Made by a program: the position numbers and the translations under genes. Under the pieces are notes generated by a model, which made no database searches, was not told where the DNA came from, and saw only the letters and a program-made list of their open reading frames with translations. DNA of 64,000 bases from Allomyces macrogynus ATCC 38327. Its lineage: Eukaryota > Blastocladiomycota > Blastocladiomycetes > Blastocladiales > Blastocladiaceae. The DNA lies in the NCBI GenBank assembly GCA_000151295.1, contig GG745375.1:295131-359130 (forward strand), in the 5' to 3' direction. This document shows positions 10,994-21,728 of the stretch, one piece after another (position 1 is the first letter of the stretch; each line of letters begins with the position of its first letter).

Positions 10994-12554
10994 ATGGCCT
11001 CATCGCATACGGCCAGGTCCAATGGCCGACACGCCGCACCCTCGCGGAAACCTAGCGCGGCCGACCTTGCGCCACCACGGCCCGCGACGAAGCGCAAGAC
11101 GCCGAGTCCACCGTCCACCTCGGCTGCGAACCGGCTGGTCCCGGAAGCAGACAGATCCTGGGCCGCTTTCCGCCACAATGTCGTCTTCCAGGACCGTGCC
11201 ATGCATGGCGTCTATGGCATGGCCACCACCTCAGCCATTCGGCACGAACTGATCTGAGCACGTCTTGACCGAACTCGCCGCCGTCTTCCACGATTTCGAC
11301 TGGGACCTGTCGGACCGAATGACGCGCGCCGGCTACGGTCGATGCTGCACGACTGGTTGCGCAAGTACGACCAACGGCTCTGCCTCGACCGGTGCAAGTC
11401 GGTCCTCGAAACCTACTGGGAACACATTGACCAAGGCTCCTCGCAGGACGAACTCGCCAACGCGATTGCCCCCCTCGACTGTGGCGCCTCGTTTGCATTT
11501 GTCACGGTCCTCGACCGATACCTCGTCGTTGGCGTCGTTGGCGACATTCACGTCACAATTGGATTCCTCGACGCCAACGGTAAACGGTACCTGCACCCGA
11601 CTTGCATTCACGCGACCCCGCTCGACCTCGACTGGCTCGAGTGCGGCGGCGGAGAAGTCGCGCTCGGAACCGAGGCCGTTGCCGCCGTGAACGAGCGCAT
11701 CGTCAAGACACCGCACGTGCGCACGCCCGATGCCGATATCGCGACGGGCGCCAAGATCAAGGAGGCCATGGCTAAAAACACCTCGTCCCCGGGTCCGCCG
11801 CCGCGACCAAACCATCCGCGTCCTCGACTGGCGGCGGCGCATTACGCCGCAGCAACGACAGCGGCAACGGCGCGTCTGCCGCATCATCCATGGCGTCGCT
11901 CGTGATCCCGCCCGCAGCCGACGGGTCCGCCCCACTATAGGTGCGCCACGCGTCCTATGCGCTCGCTGCCGTCGAATCAAATCCGCGGTCGGCGCTCGCC
12001 GAAACGGGCGCGATCGGGACCGAGGCCGCGATCAACCGGCATGACCGGTATGTTCCGACCCGGACCTGCTCATGGGCCTGCCGTCGCTCAGCGCGATCCC
12101 GGCGCCCCTGCGGCAAATCTTGGCGGCGCAGCCCGTCACGCACCCGGGCGGGTTCATTGGTGGGTTTTTCTACATGGTCTCGCCCAACCTGTTCCCGCTG
12201 TTGCCGAAAATCGAGATTATCCCGTTTTATCTGAAACTCCCTCACCATGTACCCGTCGCCCGGCGCCATTCGTATCCTGTTCTTCCGCACGACGAGGTCA
12301 TGTTGGTGCGGGAGGAAGGGATGCCGAGAGCGCGCCGGCGCGCCGAGGACCGGATCCCGCCGATTCCAAGGGGGTTGCCGACGGACCGGGATGGGAGTGC
12401 CGCGACGTTCGCCAAGTTGAAGCGCAATACGATGGTGGATATCGCGCGCGACGTCTGTGTCAAGTGCAATTTGCCCGTCGCGCTCCTGACGCGCGTGCAT
12501 GGCGTCGTGGCCATGAACCAGCAGCCGAAACGGTCCCGGCTCGTCATTGACTAG
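10994..12554 (+). pseudogene. Unrecognised gene with several frameshifts
   Basis: A chain of coding-like segments in shifting frames starts at ATG 10994 (MASSHTARSNGRHAAPSRK) with a basic, disordered N-terminus. Next come AFRHNVVFQDRAMHGVYGM and, after an apparent one-base insertion near 11254, EHVLTELAAVFHDFDWDLSD. After an apparent one-base loss near 11338 follows MLHDWLRKYDQRLCLDRCK, with an open stretch to ~11780 containing FVTVLDRYLVVGVVGDIHV. Further shifts occur near 11795 and 12065. The last part reads MGLPSLSAIPAPLRQIL and ends in KRSRLVID at 12554. GC-rich third positions in each piece argue that it was or is coding. I recognise no domain. It directly follows the broken GRDP-like gene, so ~3.7 kb of consecutive genes share this defect. 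Confidence 0.45.
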
Positions 12555-12915
12555 GTGGGCGTGCACGCCATGGTCAGTTGGGATGGGGATTAGGCGGACG
12601 GTGAGCCAGTTTTCGGCATGAGTAGAGCGTTTGTACGGCCCTGGTCCGCGTGAGCTGGCCGTGCTTGGCACGGGTTTTGGACCGGCGTTGGTTCGTGGAT
12701 CGTTTGGTTGTTGGGAGGCGTGTCAAATCGTGTAATTTATTCAACAGGAGCAGCGTTGTTCTGTCAACGACCGAATGGTTTAGATGGTTGGAGAAGGGCC
12801 ACAAAAAGCGAAGGCCCGCTAGACTCGCAAGATTCGCAAGAGCACCAAAAGGTGGCGACCACCCAAAGAACATGAATCGTTTCAGCTATCACTAAAAGAG
12901 AACGACACGACAAAT
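12555..12915. other. Intergenic region between convergent genes
   Basis: About 360 bp separates the end of the frame-broken gene from the CDKAL1 stop codon. No open frame or RNA gene is supported. Confidence 0.5.
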
Positions 12916-15161
12916 CTACGACCGCTTCACTCTCCCCACCCTCGGCGGCCGCCTCCCGCCCTCGTTCAACCCAGCACGGAACTCGGCCACCGGAACACCC
13001 GTCGTGCGCACACTGAAAAACAGCGCGACGAGCCCAACTACGTACGCAGGCACCTGCACGGACAACGACGCCTCGTACTGCCATACGGCCGCAAAGCAGA
13101 GAATCGCCACGAGCAGCGCCAGCTGCGCCAAGCGCCGCTGCGTTGCCGTCACGATCGTGACCTTCTTTTCCTCCTCGGCCATCGCCGGGGTGGACGCGGA
13201 TGCAGCGGCCGATCGCGCGCTGTTCGTCTTGCGCGCCGTCACCCTCCGCTCGGCGCCCACCGGCTCTTCAACGCGCGCCTCTTCCTTCCGCTGCGGTGGC
13301 CCCCCACTCGGCGCGCCGACCGGCCGTCCAAATAGACAGTACTTGGCTGTGTCCACAATCTCGACGTCGAGCACCTTGCCTAGATACCCGTCGTGCATCG
13401 GCACGAGCACTTGCTGGTAGGCCTTGTTATGCGCGACATAGTGCTTCCCGTCGCTCGCCGTATCGGTCACGAGCACGCGCATTGTTTCGCCGCGCAGGTG
13501 GTCGCAAGGCTGGTAGCTTTCGAACAGGGCCGTGATCGCGCGCGACCGCTGCTTGACGACTTGCGTCGGCAGGCGCGGCATGCGTGCCGCGGGGGTGCCC
13601 GGGCGCGGGTAAAACTAGAGACAGGGCGAAGTGGTGAGGAGTGAGGCCGAAATCGGTGAGATGCAAATGAGAGAACGAGACAGCGCGTACCTGCGAAATA
13701 TGCAGCACCGGGAACTGGTACTGTCTCACGAGCTCGAGCGTCTCGTCAAAATCGGCATCACTCTCCGTCGGGAACCCGCAAATGATATCCGTCGCAATCG
13801 TCATCCCCGGCACATGTTCGCGCAAGTAATCCACGACTTGTCGAAACTCGGCCTGCGAGTACTGCCGCCGCATATCCAGCAACACCCGGTCCGCCGCGGC
13901 CTGTACGGGCACGTGCAAGAACGCATACACGCGCGCGTCGTGCAAAATCTTGGCCATGGCGGGCAAGTGCTCGAGAATGTACGGCGGGTTGGTCATGCCA
14001 ATGCGCAGCATGACAGACCCGTCGGTCGGTAATTCGGCGAGAATTGCCCAGAGCAGGGTCGGGAGATCGGTGCCAATGTCGCGCCCGTAGGTGCCCGTAT
14101 CCTCGCTCGTGAGCCAGATTTCGACAATGCCCTCGACCAGGACTTGCCGAACACGGTCCACGATTTCGGCAACTGGGTAGCTCGCGAGCTCGCCGCGCGC
14201 GTGCTTGGTCTTACAGTAGGTGCATTGGTTGAGGCAGCTATCGCGGAAGTTGGAGGTGAGTGGTCGTGTAGCGGAGGTGGGTAATAGGAGAGTGCAGAAA
14301 GGACGGACGGACCCCGTGTTGATGGCGATAATTTCAATCAGCGGGTTCTTGCGAATCTTGGGCAGCGCGAGTTTGGCGCCGCCCGCGCGGACCTTGGTTC
14401 CAGGCTCTTTTTTCGGATCCATGAGCCGGACCGAGTGCCCGAGCAGCGTTTCTTCGACAACGTAGACGATCTGGTCAATTTGTTGGACCTGGAGACGGCG
14501 TGGTGCGTGAGCGAAATGACCCTCGCGATGCCAATTGCCGAGGCAAACGTACGCCAATGATACTCAGTCCGTCCCACATCTTGTTACGCGGCGCCGCCTG
14601 CGTCACGCACCCGGCCAACACCACCTTCTTGCCCTTGTCCTGCGCCTGCCGAATCGCATTGACAAAGGTCTGCTCGGACGGGTTCTTGACCGTGCACCCG
14701 TTGAGCACCCACAGGTCGGCCTCGTCGCCCGTTGCTACGATCATGTATCCGTGCGACGCGAGAATCCCGGCCATGTACTCTACGGACCAGCGCAGTGTAA
14801 GCACAAGGGGTGGTGCAGTTTGACCGCGGACGTCCATACCCGAATCCGAATTGTTGTGGCTGCACCCCCACGTTCGCACGTAGATCTTGGCCTTGCCTGG
14901 AGCGTAAAAGTCGGAGGACACGGGGAGCGGGCCGGATTCGAGATCGCTTCCCTCATCGACCTCGTCATCGTCGTCGTGGTTCTCCTTGGTGCAGTCATTT
15001 TCGGTGACAGCGTTGCGATTGCGTCGGCCGAACCGCTTGACGGCAACGTGGCGGTACGAAGAGCGTGCTCGGTTTGCGTTGGCGTCGTCGACGGCCACCG
15101 TCAATTCTTCTATGTCGTCAAGCGTCTCGGTTGTATGGTCTGGGGGCAGAGAGTTGGCCAT
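12916..15161 (-). CDS. CDKAL1: CDKAL1-type tRNA N6-threonylcarbamoyladenosine methylthiotransferase (5 exons)
   Basis: The exons are 15161-14840, 14779-14553, 14488-14313, 14237-13691 and 13614-12916 (introns 60-77 bp), giving 656 residues (human CDKAL1 is 579). The MTTase N-domain carries the three cluster cysteines in [29 protein letters not shown] and [11 protein letters not shown]. The radical-SAM CxxxCxxC lies in [19 protein letters not shown], followed by [17 protein letters not shown] and [19 protein letters not shown]-like part ([18 protein letters not shown]) comes next. A hydrophobic C-terminal region ([17 protein letters not shown] and a second segment) matches the ER anchor of the eukaryotic enzyme. 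It adds a methylthio group to t6A37 of tRNA-Lys(UUU) using SAM and two 4Fe-4S clusters. The N-terminal ~75 residues are acidic and disordered. The start [10 protein letters not shown] is the first ATG downstream of a stop-free but unlikely leader. Confidence 0.93.
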
Positions 15162-15432
15162 GATGGTCGATTTCGTCGGCGGTGCTGCGATCCTCGTTGT
15201 TCGTGCTGACTTTCTTGCGTCCAGTTGAGGTCTCGCCGGGTCGTTTGCGCGCGGTACAAATGAGTACTCTGGACGCAAATGAATGATAGAACAAGCTGCT
15301 GATCCAAGTCATTTCAGTGTGCTTCTGCTTTGACCGATTGCTCGTGTTGTAGTGTTTCGTTTAGTCCTTGCCGGCCGCAGACAACGACCGTATGACCATC
15401 CAGCGAAGCGCTCGTCGCAGTGCCAGCAAACC
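15162..15432. promoter_or_regulatory. Divergent promoter region of CDKAL1 (-) and RBFA (+)
   Basis: The two start codons are only 271 bp apart, facing away from each other. No TATA box stands out. Both genes modify or assemble parts of the translation machinery, so a shared promoter is plausible, but that link is inference. Confidence 0.5.
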
Positions 15433-16496
15433 ATGTCCACCCGAATTTCCAGCACCATGGCGGCCGTGGCCCGTCGAATTGCGCTCGCCGGCCCAACGAA
15501 CCCGCCCGTGGATGCTGCAAGGACCTTCCGTACTGCCGTGCCGGCTATGACGTTCAACGTTTGCAAGCATGGTAGAGAAATAGAGCCTTGATGTCTTCAC
15601 GTTGAATTGGAACCTCATCGCGCACTGCTGGTAGATCGTGAATGGGTCGAGGAGCATCCCAACGTGCGGGGCGTGCTCGACGAGTATCATGTGCCCGGCA
15701 AATTCAAGGACTACTTCATTCCAACCAAGCGGCAGCTCAAGCGCGAGAAGCGGCTCAAGGACCCGCTACCACCTGTCCGTTGTCCCTCATTCACCGGCCC
15801 CTCGACGCCGCCGTTCGCTCGTTGACGATTTCCTGTCCGTGCCAATTAGCCCCCGGACCTCGCCCTCATCGCTCCCACCATGGCCGCCAACGCACGCCGC
15901 AACGATACGCCGCAATTCTCCAAGAAACTCGCGCAGCGCGTCTCGCGCGCGATTTACGATATTCTCTACGACCCAGCGTCCGGGCTCGCCATGGCCTCGA
16001 CCGACGACCCTGCCGACAGTTCTTGGCGCGTTGACCGCGTGACGGTTGCAGGCACGGGCAACGTGACCATTTGGTGGGTGCCCAACGAGGACCTCGACAC
16101 GGCCATCCTGCTCGATAATGTACGCATCGCGCATTCCGCATCCATCGCGAGTCGCTTGAGCTGACCATTTTTGCACACTCTGGGTTGCAGGAGTTTATGG
16201 TCACGCAGCTCGAGACGACGGCCAAGTTGGTCAAGGCCGCGTTGCGGCACAAGTTGAAGCTGCGCAAGAACGAAATGCCCAAGATTACGTTCATGCGCCG
16301 CGATACGAGTCTTGACTTGCTCATGGATATCGTCGAGAATGAGCGCGTCATGGCCGAGGCGTTTGAAACGTTCCAGGCGCAGCACCAGGGCGAGAGGGGC
16401 GAGTCGGATGCGGTCGAGTCAACGGAAGTGGAGGGACCAGCAAGGACAGGGCGGCGCCACAGGAGTGTCGAGCCGCAGATTGATTTGCTGGCGTAG
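15433..16496 (+). CDS. RBFA: Mitochondrial ribosome-binding factor A (RbfA) homologue (4 exons)
   Basis: The exons are 15433-15571, 15635-15774, 15850-16119 and 16191-16496, giving 284 residues. All three introns are 63-75 bp with GT-AG ends and matching phases; exon 3 reads in frame into the internal ATG at 15880. The N-terminus (MSTRISSTMAAVARRIALAG) is Arg/Ser/Ala-rich without acidic residues, a typical mitochondrial presequence. A lysine-rich segment (KDYFIPTKRQLKREKRLKDP) precedes the RbfA KH-like domain. That domain runs from FSKKLAQRVSRAIYDILYD through TAKLVKAALRHKLKLRK, MPKITFMRRDTSLD and LLMDIVENER. The last part matches the RbfA pattern 'LR..P.i.F..D.s...l..Ll'. Role by family: maturation of the small mitoribosomal subunit rRNA. 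The C-terminal ~45 residues are disordered. Confidence 0.82.
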
Positions 16497-17317
16497 CTGG
16501 TTGGGTGTGGTGGGCGTGTGTCGTGTGAATGAAATAGTACCGCTATTTTTTCGGATCATGATTCGACTTGTTTGTCTGGACTCGTCTCGACCTGAGGAGC
16601 GTCTGCCAACCGAATTGTTGGCATCTCATTTGTTCCGTCGTCTGCACCGTCCGTCACTTCAATGCCGTTGCCAACAGGCCGGCCCTGAAACAAATAGTCG
16701 ATTGGTCCATGAGCGGCAGCAGCGGACATGGTGGTGGAGCAAAGAGAGCAAGTTAACGGATCGAGTACGGGTGCGCAAGCTGAAGACGCAGAGCATAGAC
16801 GAGTGAGGAACGAGCGCGTCGACTGATTATATTGGCAAACACGTCTTCTCGAATCTAGGACGCATCGCGCGCTGGCGCTGGTTCAAACAGGCCGTGGACA
16901 CAAAAGAATGATGTTTCGAATGTGGCGCCTTGCTCCATCTTTTGGTCCATAAACCGTGACGCGACAACGAGTTAGATCATTCCAAAATGGGTAAATTCCC
17001 ACGGAAATTTTTTCGAAGAAGCTGTGGTTGTGATGTTGAATGTGTTGAGAAATCTATATCTGTGCGGTGCGGCCTCGGTCCTGTCCTCATCGATCAACGA
17101 TCAGGATGCTCGCCGGGGTATTTTCGTCCGTTTCGTTCCACTAGAGTCATTTATGGGTCGTAACGCTGACCTTGGGGGCCTTCCAAAGTTCCAACATGAG
17201 GGAAACCAGATTCAGTCACCGATACTCTCTCATTTCAACACGGACGGAAGCAATCAGGCAAGTTCAATACCCCCAGTCCTCCCCAATCCTCTCACCTCTC
17301 CTGCCGTCAGAACGCTA
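16497..17317. other. Intergenic region, no gene seen
   Basis: About 0.8 kb lies between convergent RBFA and the CNG channel gene. It is AT-richer than the genes, with only short open frames, and would hold both 3' UTRs. No RNA gene is recognised. Confidence 0.5.
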
Positions 17318-18879
17318 CTATGACCGAGACGGTGCCCTCGGCACGGCTGAATGGTCTTCTCTGGACCCAAGCGCGGCGGCCGCTGACACCGATCGCTTCC
17401 GCTGCCCCGTAAACGCCGCGAGCAACATCCCGTCGGACCGGTACAGTGCACCTCGTGCTGCTACCGACCCCTGCACCACAGGCGAGGACGCATCGGCGGT
17501 GGACAGGCGCTTCGCCGAGGCCCGCAGAACTCTCGGCGCCAAAGAGGACGAGCTCGATTTTCTGCTCCCAGACGCCCACTGTTGCGCGCTGCTGATGGGA
17601 TGTTGCCGGGCCGCATGCGCACCTTGCGCAGCGGCAAATGCGAGTCGCGGCGGGGTGACCGTGAACGCGGGCCGGTGCATGGGCATCGGCGTCTGCTCAC
17701 TGCCGCTCGACGACATGAGACTCCCGCGCGACAGCGGCACCTGGTCGCCGTCGTCGTCGTCGTCGTCATCGTCCTCGTCGTCGGTCTCGTCAATATAGTC
17801 GTCGGCCCCGTCTTCGTCGCTATCGAGCTCGACGACTTGGGTCTGGAGCGGATGGTGCACCGCGAGCTCGGCCATCGACATGGACGTGTAGACACCCGTG
17901 CCCGTCGCGTCGGTCCTCGGCGAGCCCACTGTCGTTGGCGACATGCTCATGACGGCTTCTCTGGACGTCCCTCTGGACGTGACCCCCACGCGCGGGACAG
18001 GTATACTGCTGGTCGTCGTGGTCGTGGCCGTGCCCGCGGAACTGTTCGAGTCCTGCGGATCGGCCGACTCGCTCGATCGACTGTAGAGCACCTCAAATCG
18101 TCGTGGCGGAACCACGTTCCCAACACTCCCTCCACCACGCACCGCGCCGCCTCCTTGCCCCGCACCCGATCCACTTGGTGGCCAAACCCGCGTCGCCGAC
18201 GCAGCCAGTGACCCCGCCGCAGTCGCGAACCCCGCAAACGAATTGAACACACTGCGCGCCGCCGGCGTCCGGTCCACAACCCTTAACTGCATCGGCGCCG
18301 GCATTGGCGCCTCGGCCGCGGCCACCGACGCAGCAGCCGCAGCGGGACTCGCGCGAGGATCCGGGAGCTGCCCATGCGAAACCGACGCGCCAGCTTTCGT
18401 CGCGCGCTTCGTCCCCGGTTCATGCGAGATGTCAGTTGGTGGTGGCGGCGCCGGCGGCAGCGGCCGCTGCTGCACCTGCGACCCCATCGACGCCGACGCG
18501 CGCATCGACCGCATAATCGATTCGCGCAAGAGCGCCAAACTCGCTGACGACGTGTCGTGCCCACTACGCGTCGATCGCGTACTGCCTGAACTGAGTCGTT
18601 GGCCCGACCCGAGTTTCCGGCTCGCGCGCAGTCCGCGCCGATCGGTGCGCCGCGCGCGGGACAGGGCGCCGATACTGCTCCCGCCGTTCCCGTCACCGCC
18701 ACCGCCGCCACCGCTGCCGGCGTCGCTCGCGTGCAGTGATGCGAGGCTCAGCGACCCATGCCTGTTATCGGCGATAACGCGCATCGCGTACATCGAGTCC
18801 GGTAACGTGATTTGGCCGAGTTCCTCGTCGACCGACGCGCCGAGTTCCTGGAGCCGCGAGCTGCGTACCGACGCATCGT

Positions 18880-18912
<33 letters not shown>

Positions 18913-21093
18913 TGGGCGCACGGCCCCACGCGCGACTCTGCGCCTTGAGCGAGGACGTGGACATTGTCACGGTGATTTCCGGCGGACCCGCCGCCGCGAG
19001 CGCCGACGTCGATGCCATACGTGCCGGTGGTGGCGGTCCTGCCGCGATCATAACGGCCACCGGCTCGGTCGGCACGACCGTGGCCTCGTCGGGCCGCAGC
19101 ATGGTGGTCTCGGTCGTGTTGGGCCGCGACATGGACTGTTCCCGCAGCCGTTGCTGCTCGGCTTGGAGCCGCTGCCGGTTTTCGTTTTCCTTGAGCCGTT
19201 CCTGCGCCGCGAGCAAGATGCGTTCCTTGACGGCTGGGTAGAAGGTCAAGACTTCCTCGAGGTTGGCCTTGGACAGGACGTAAATGTCCGTGTAAGTGGC
19301 CGCACGGATGCTGGCCGTGCGCGGGCGCGAGAAAAACTAGCAGTGGGTAGGTGGGGAGTGAGCCGAGTTGGGCCAAGTTTGGGACCGGCGGCAACTCAGG
19401 GTGCTTTGTAAACACGTACGAGCTACGAATGGAAGAAGGTGTCTGACAATCGTGAGTTTGAGCTGAAGGAGGTGCGGATGATGAATCGTTCAAGAATGCG
19501 TACCGCGATCTCGCCGAAAAACGACCCTTCGTGCATGGACGCAAAGACTTGTGATCCGTCCTCACTGACCACGTCGACGCGGCCCTTGTGAATGCTGCAG
19601 CACGAGCACGTCCATCCGATCACGCAGGGTCAGTTAGGGCACCGAAGCTGGAGGTCGATCAGAACAGAACGTACAAGAACATTTCCGACCCGATATCGCC
19701 CTTTTTCACGACGTACTCGTTGGGCAAGAACAGCACCGGCTGCAGCGCGAGCGCGAGCATGCGCATGAACCCAATCTCGGTATCCTGGAACAGCGGTACT
19801 TTGGAGATAATGTGGCCATTGATCCCGAGCGCGAGTTCGGCCTGGAACGTGGTCGGCAAATCGGCGAAAATGGTCTTTGCGTCAATCCCCTTGGACCGCT
19901 TGAACAGGTAGTCGTAGTAATTGGCGACGCGCCTCCTCGTCGAGTCGTCAAAGTTGTTGTGGTCCATGTATTGGCGCACCGAGAGCAGCTTTTGTTGGTA
20001 CCGCGACCGCTGCGAGTCGCGGTTGGCCAAGATCGACGTGACCGAAGCCGTGACGTAACCAAAGACGACGAGCGCCGAGAGGAACATGACGAGGCCGAGG
20101 ATTTTTTCGTCGAAAGTTGGCACCTCGAGGTCGGCGTAGCCCGGGACGGTCAAGACTGCAGTAGCGGGAAAAGTACGTCAGCCCGCGAACAAGGCCCAGG
20201 TCCAGAACATCGAGTTGTGCCATACTGTTGAGCACCCAATACACCGAGTTGATGTACTGAACTGTCTTTTTCTCATTCATCTCGGGCGTGTGCAGGTCAA
20301 TTGCGTCCGGGTTGGCCGGGTCGGCCGTCGACCACGTAATCTGGCCCGGCGTTTCCGGGATCCCAAAGCGCCACCAAATGCACGCGTAGTAGTGCACGAT
20401 CATGACGAGCATGAGCAGAAACTTGTAGACCTGGACGAGCAGCGACCCGGACAGTTTCATTTCCTCGGCGCGTATCCAGCTCATGGCCTTGCCGAGCGCG
20501 AGCACGCGGTTGAGCCGCAGCGCATGCGCCGTGCCGTGGTCGGACGGGAACAATTCGAGTGGGAAATTGGCCACGACGTTCCACGCAAACCACGAGCGTA
20601 GGTAGTGGCGAGCCATGGCGCGCGGATCCGTGATTACTTGGCCGTCGGCATTGACGAAAGCCGTGCGGAACCCGAGCGCCACGTCGATCCACAAGATGGT
20701 CCATGCTATGCGGTCGACGGTGACGGTAGCGGGCACCGTGTCGGCCTCGAACGCGGCCTCGTACGGAACAATGATGGCTTGTACAACGGCCGCGACCATG
20801 GCGATCATGGACCAGATGGTGGCGGCACGCGTTTCCGGTATGAGCACGATGCGCTGCAGAGCGCCGATGACCGTGATCCGAGCAACTTCGAACCACTCGG
20901 TGACGCGGTCGAACCATGGCGGCGACGGTGGTGGGAGATCTTCGGACCGCATCGGGTCAAACGGCGGCATGGAATGCGCGAGCGTTCTCGCGTCGGTGGT
21001 CGTGGTTGATTCGCCTGCCGCGAGTGACGATGTGGCCACGATGAGCGGGGCTAGCGCAATTTCAAATGGCGGTTTCCGGTCGGGCTCCGCCAT
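17318..21093 (-). CDS. Cyclic-nucleotide-gated cation channel, six-transmembrane CNG/HCN type (4 exons)
   Basis: The exons are 21093-20226, 20155-19675, 19594-19504 and 19336-17318, giving 1152 residues. An S1-S6 core follows ~65 N-terminal residues: TIWSMIAMVAAVVQAIIVPY (S1), AWTILWIDVALGFRTAFV (S2), SWFAWNVVANFPLELF (S3), then the S4 with spaced basic residues in RLNRVLALGKAMSWIR. S5 is FLLMLVMIVHYYACIWW. The pore region is YWVLNILTVPGYADLEVP and S6 is LGLVMFLSALVVFGYVTASV. The C-linker includes RVANYYDYLFKRSKGID. The cyclic-nucleotide-binding domain has FGEIA FFSRPRTASIRAATY, including the phosphate-binding Arg. The filter TVPGYAD is unlike TVGYGD or the animal CNG GET. The last ~550 residues are disordered, with Ser- and Asp-runs from trinucleotide repeats. 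Blastocladiomycete zoospores use a cGMP-gated channel in phototaxis; a similar role here is inference. Confidence 0.9.
17744..17797 (-). repeat. GTC-type trinucleotide tract encoding an acidic (Asp-rich) run in the CNG channel tail
   Basis: On the + strand the tract is repeated gtc/ctc. Read on the minus strand it encodes a run of Asp and Glu residues in the channel's disordered tail. Its length is probably variable between strains. Confidence 0.7.
18879..18911 (-). repeat. CGA trinucleotide tract encoding a poly-Ser run in the CNG channel tail
   Basis: About eleven tandem gac/cga units on the + strand read as TCG (Ser) codons on the coding strand. They lie downstream of the cyclic-nucleotide-binding domain in the disordered tail. 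Confidence 0.8.
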
Positions 21094-21728
21094 GGCGACA
21101 ACAAGAGCCAACGGCCGGCGCGCGCCGAGTGGTCGTTACCCGACGCCGCCAAGACTGGTTCTGCGGCAGAAACTGGTCGTTGTCTATGGTCTATTGCAGG
21201 CTGGCGTGGTGCACGCGTCTTGCCGCGCTCAGGGTCCGCTGGGGGACGTGCCGGTGCGCACACGCGAGCCAGGAGCGCGCGTCGTCGAGGTTCTGGACCG
21301 TGAAAGCAAGTGATCCCGCGCGAGGGGCTCACCAAGCGGATGCGGACCGTGGTGGCGCGGTGTCGTGAGGGCCGTGCTCCGTGGCGCAGCGAGCCGAGCT
21401 GGTCGACGCGGGGTCCAATACCGCGACCGTGGGGCCCGGCGTAAATTGCAGCAAGTCTCGACGGTTTCCGGGGGGAGTTGGTGCGTGGGGGTTGTTGCTC
21501 GAAGTTGGCAATGTCGTTCAAGTCGCTGAATGATTTGCCGGTTGCCCAAGAAGCGTACTGGGCGAAAATCAAATTCGAGATGTGGCGAATTTCGCGATCA
21601 TGTGATAGTACGCCCTGACTCACGCTCATTTGATTTTCATTTCGCTCTCGTCTCCAGCTCAGCCGCCATGCTTTCAACGTCGACACCGATCCGGGCACCG
21701 ACCACTGCAAAAGCAAACACCAAGCGCC
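21094..21728. promoter_or_regulatory. Divergent promoter region of the CNG channel (-) and PRO1 (+)
   Basis: About 635 bp separates the two outward-facing start codons. Open frames here are GC artefacts without family motifs. No clear TATA box is seen. Confidence 0.45.

Noticed and set aside
15880..16496. RBFA starting at the internal ATG 15880
   Set aside because: The upstream exons join in phase through typical 63- and 75-bp introns and supply a mitochondrial presequence that the short form lacks.
17318..21093. A rhodopsin-guanylyl cyclase partner gene next to the CNG channel
   Set aside because: No retinal-binding helix bundle or cyclase motif occurs anywhere in the window; any partner lies elsewhere.
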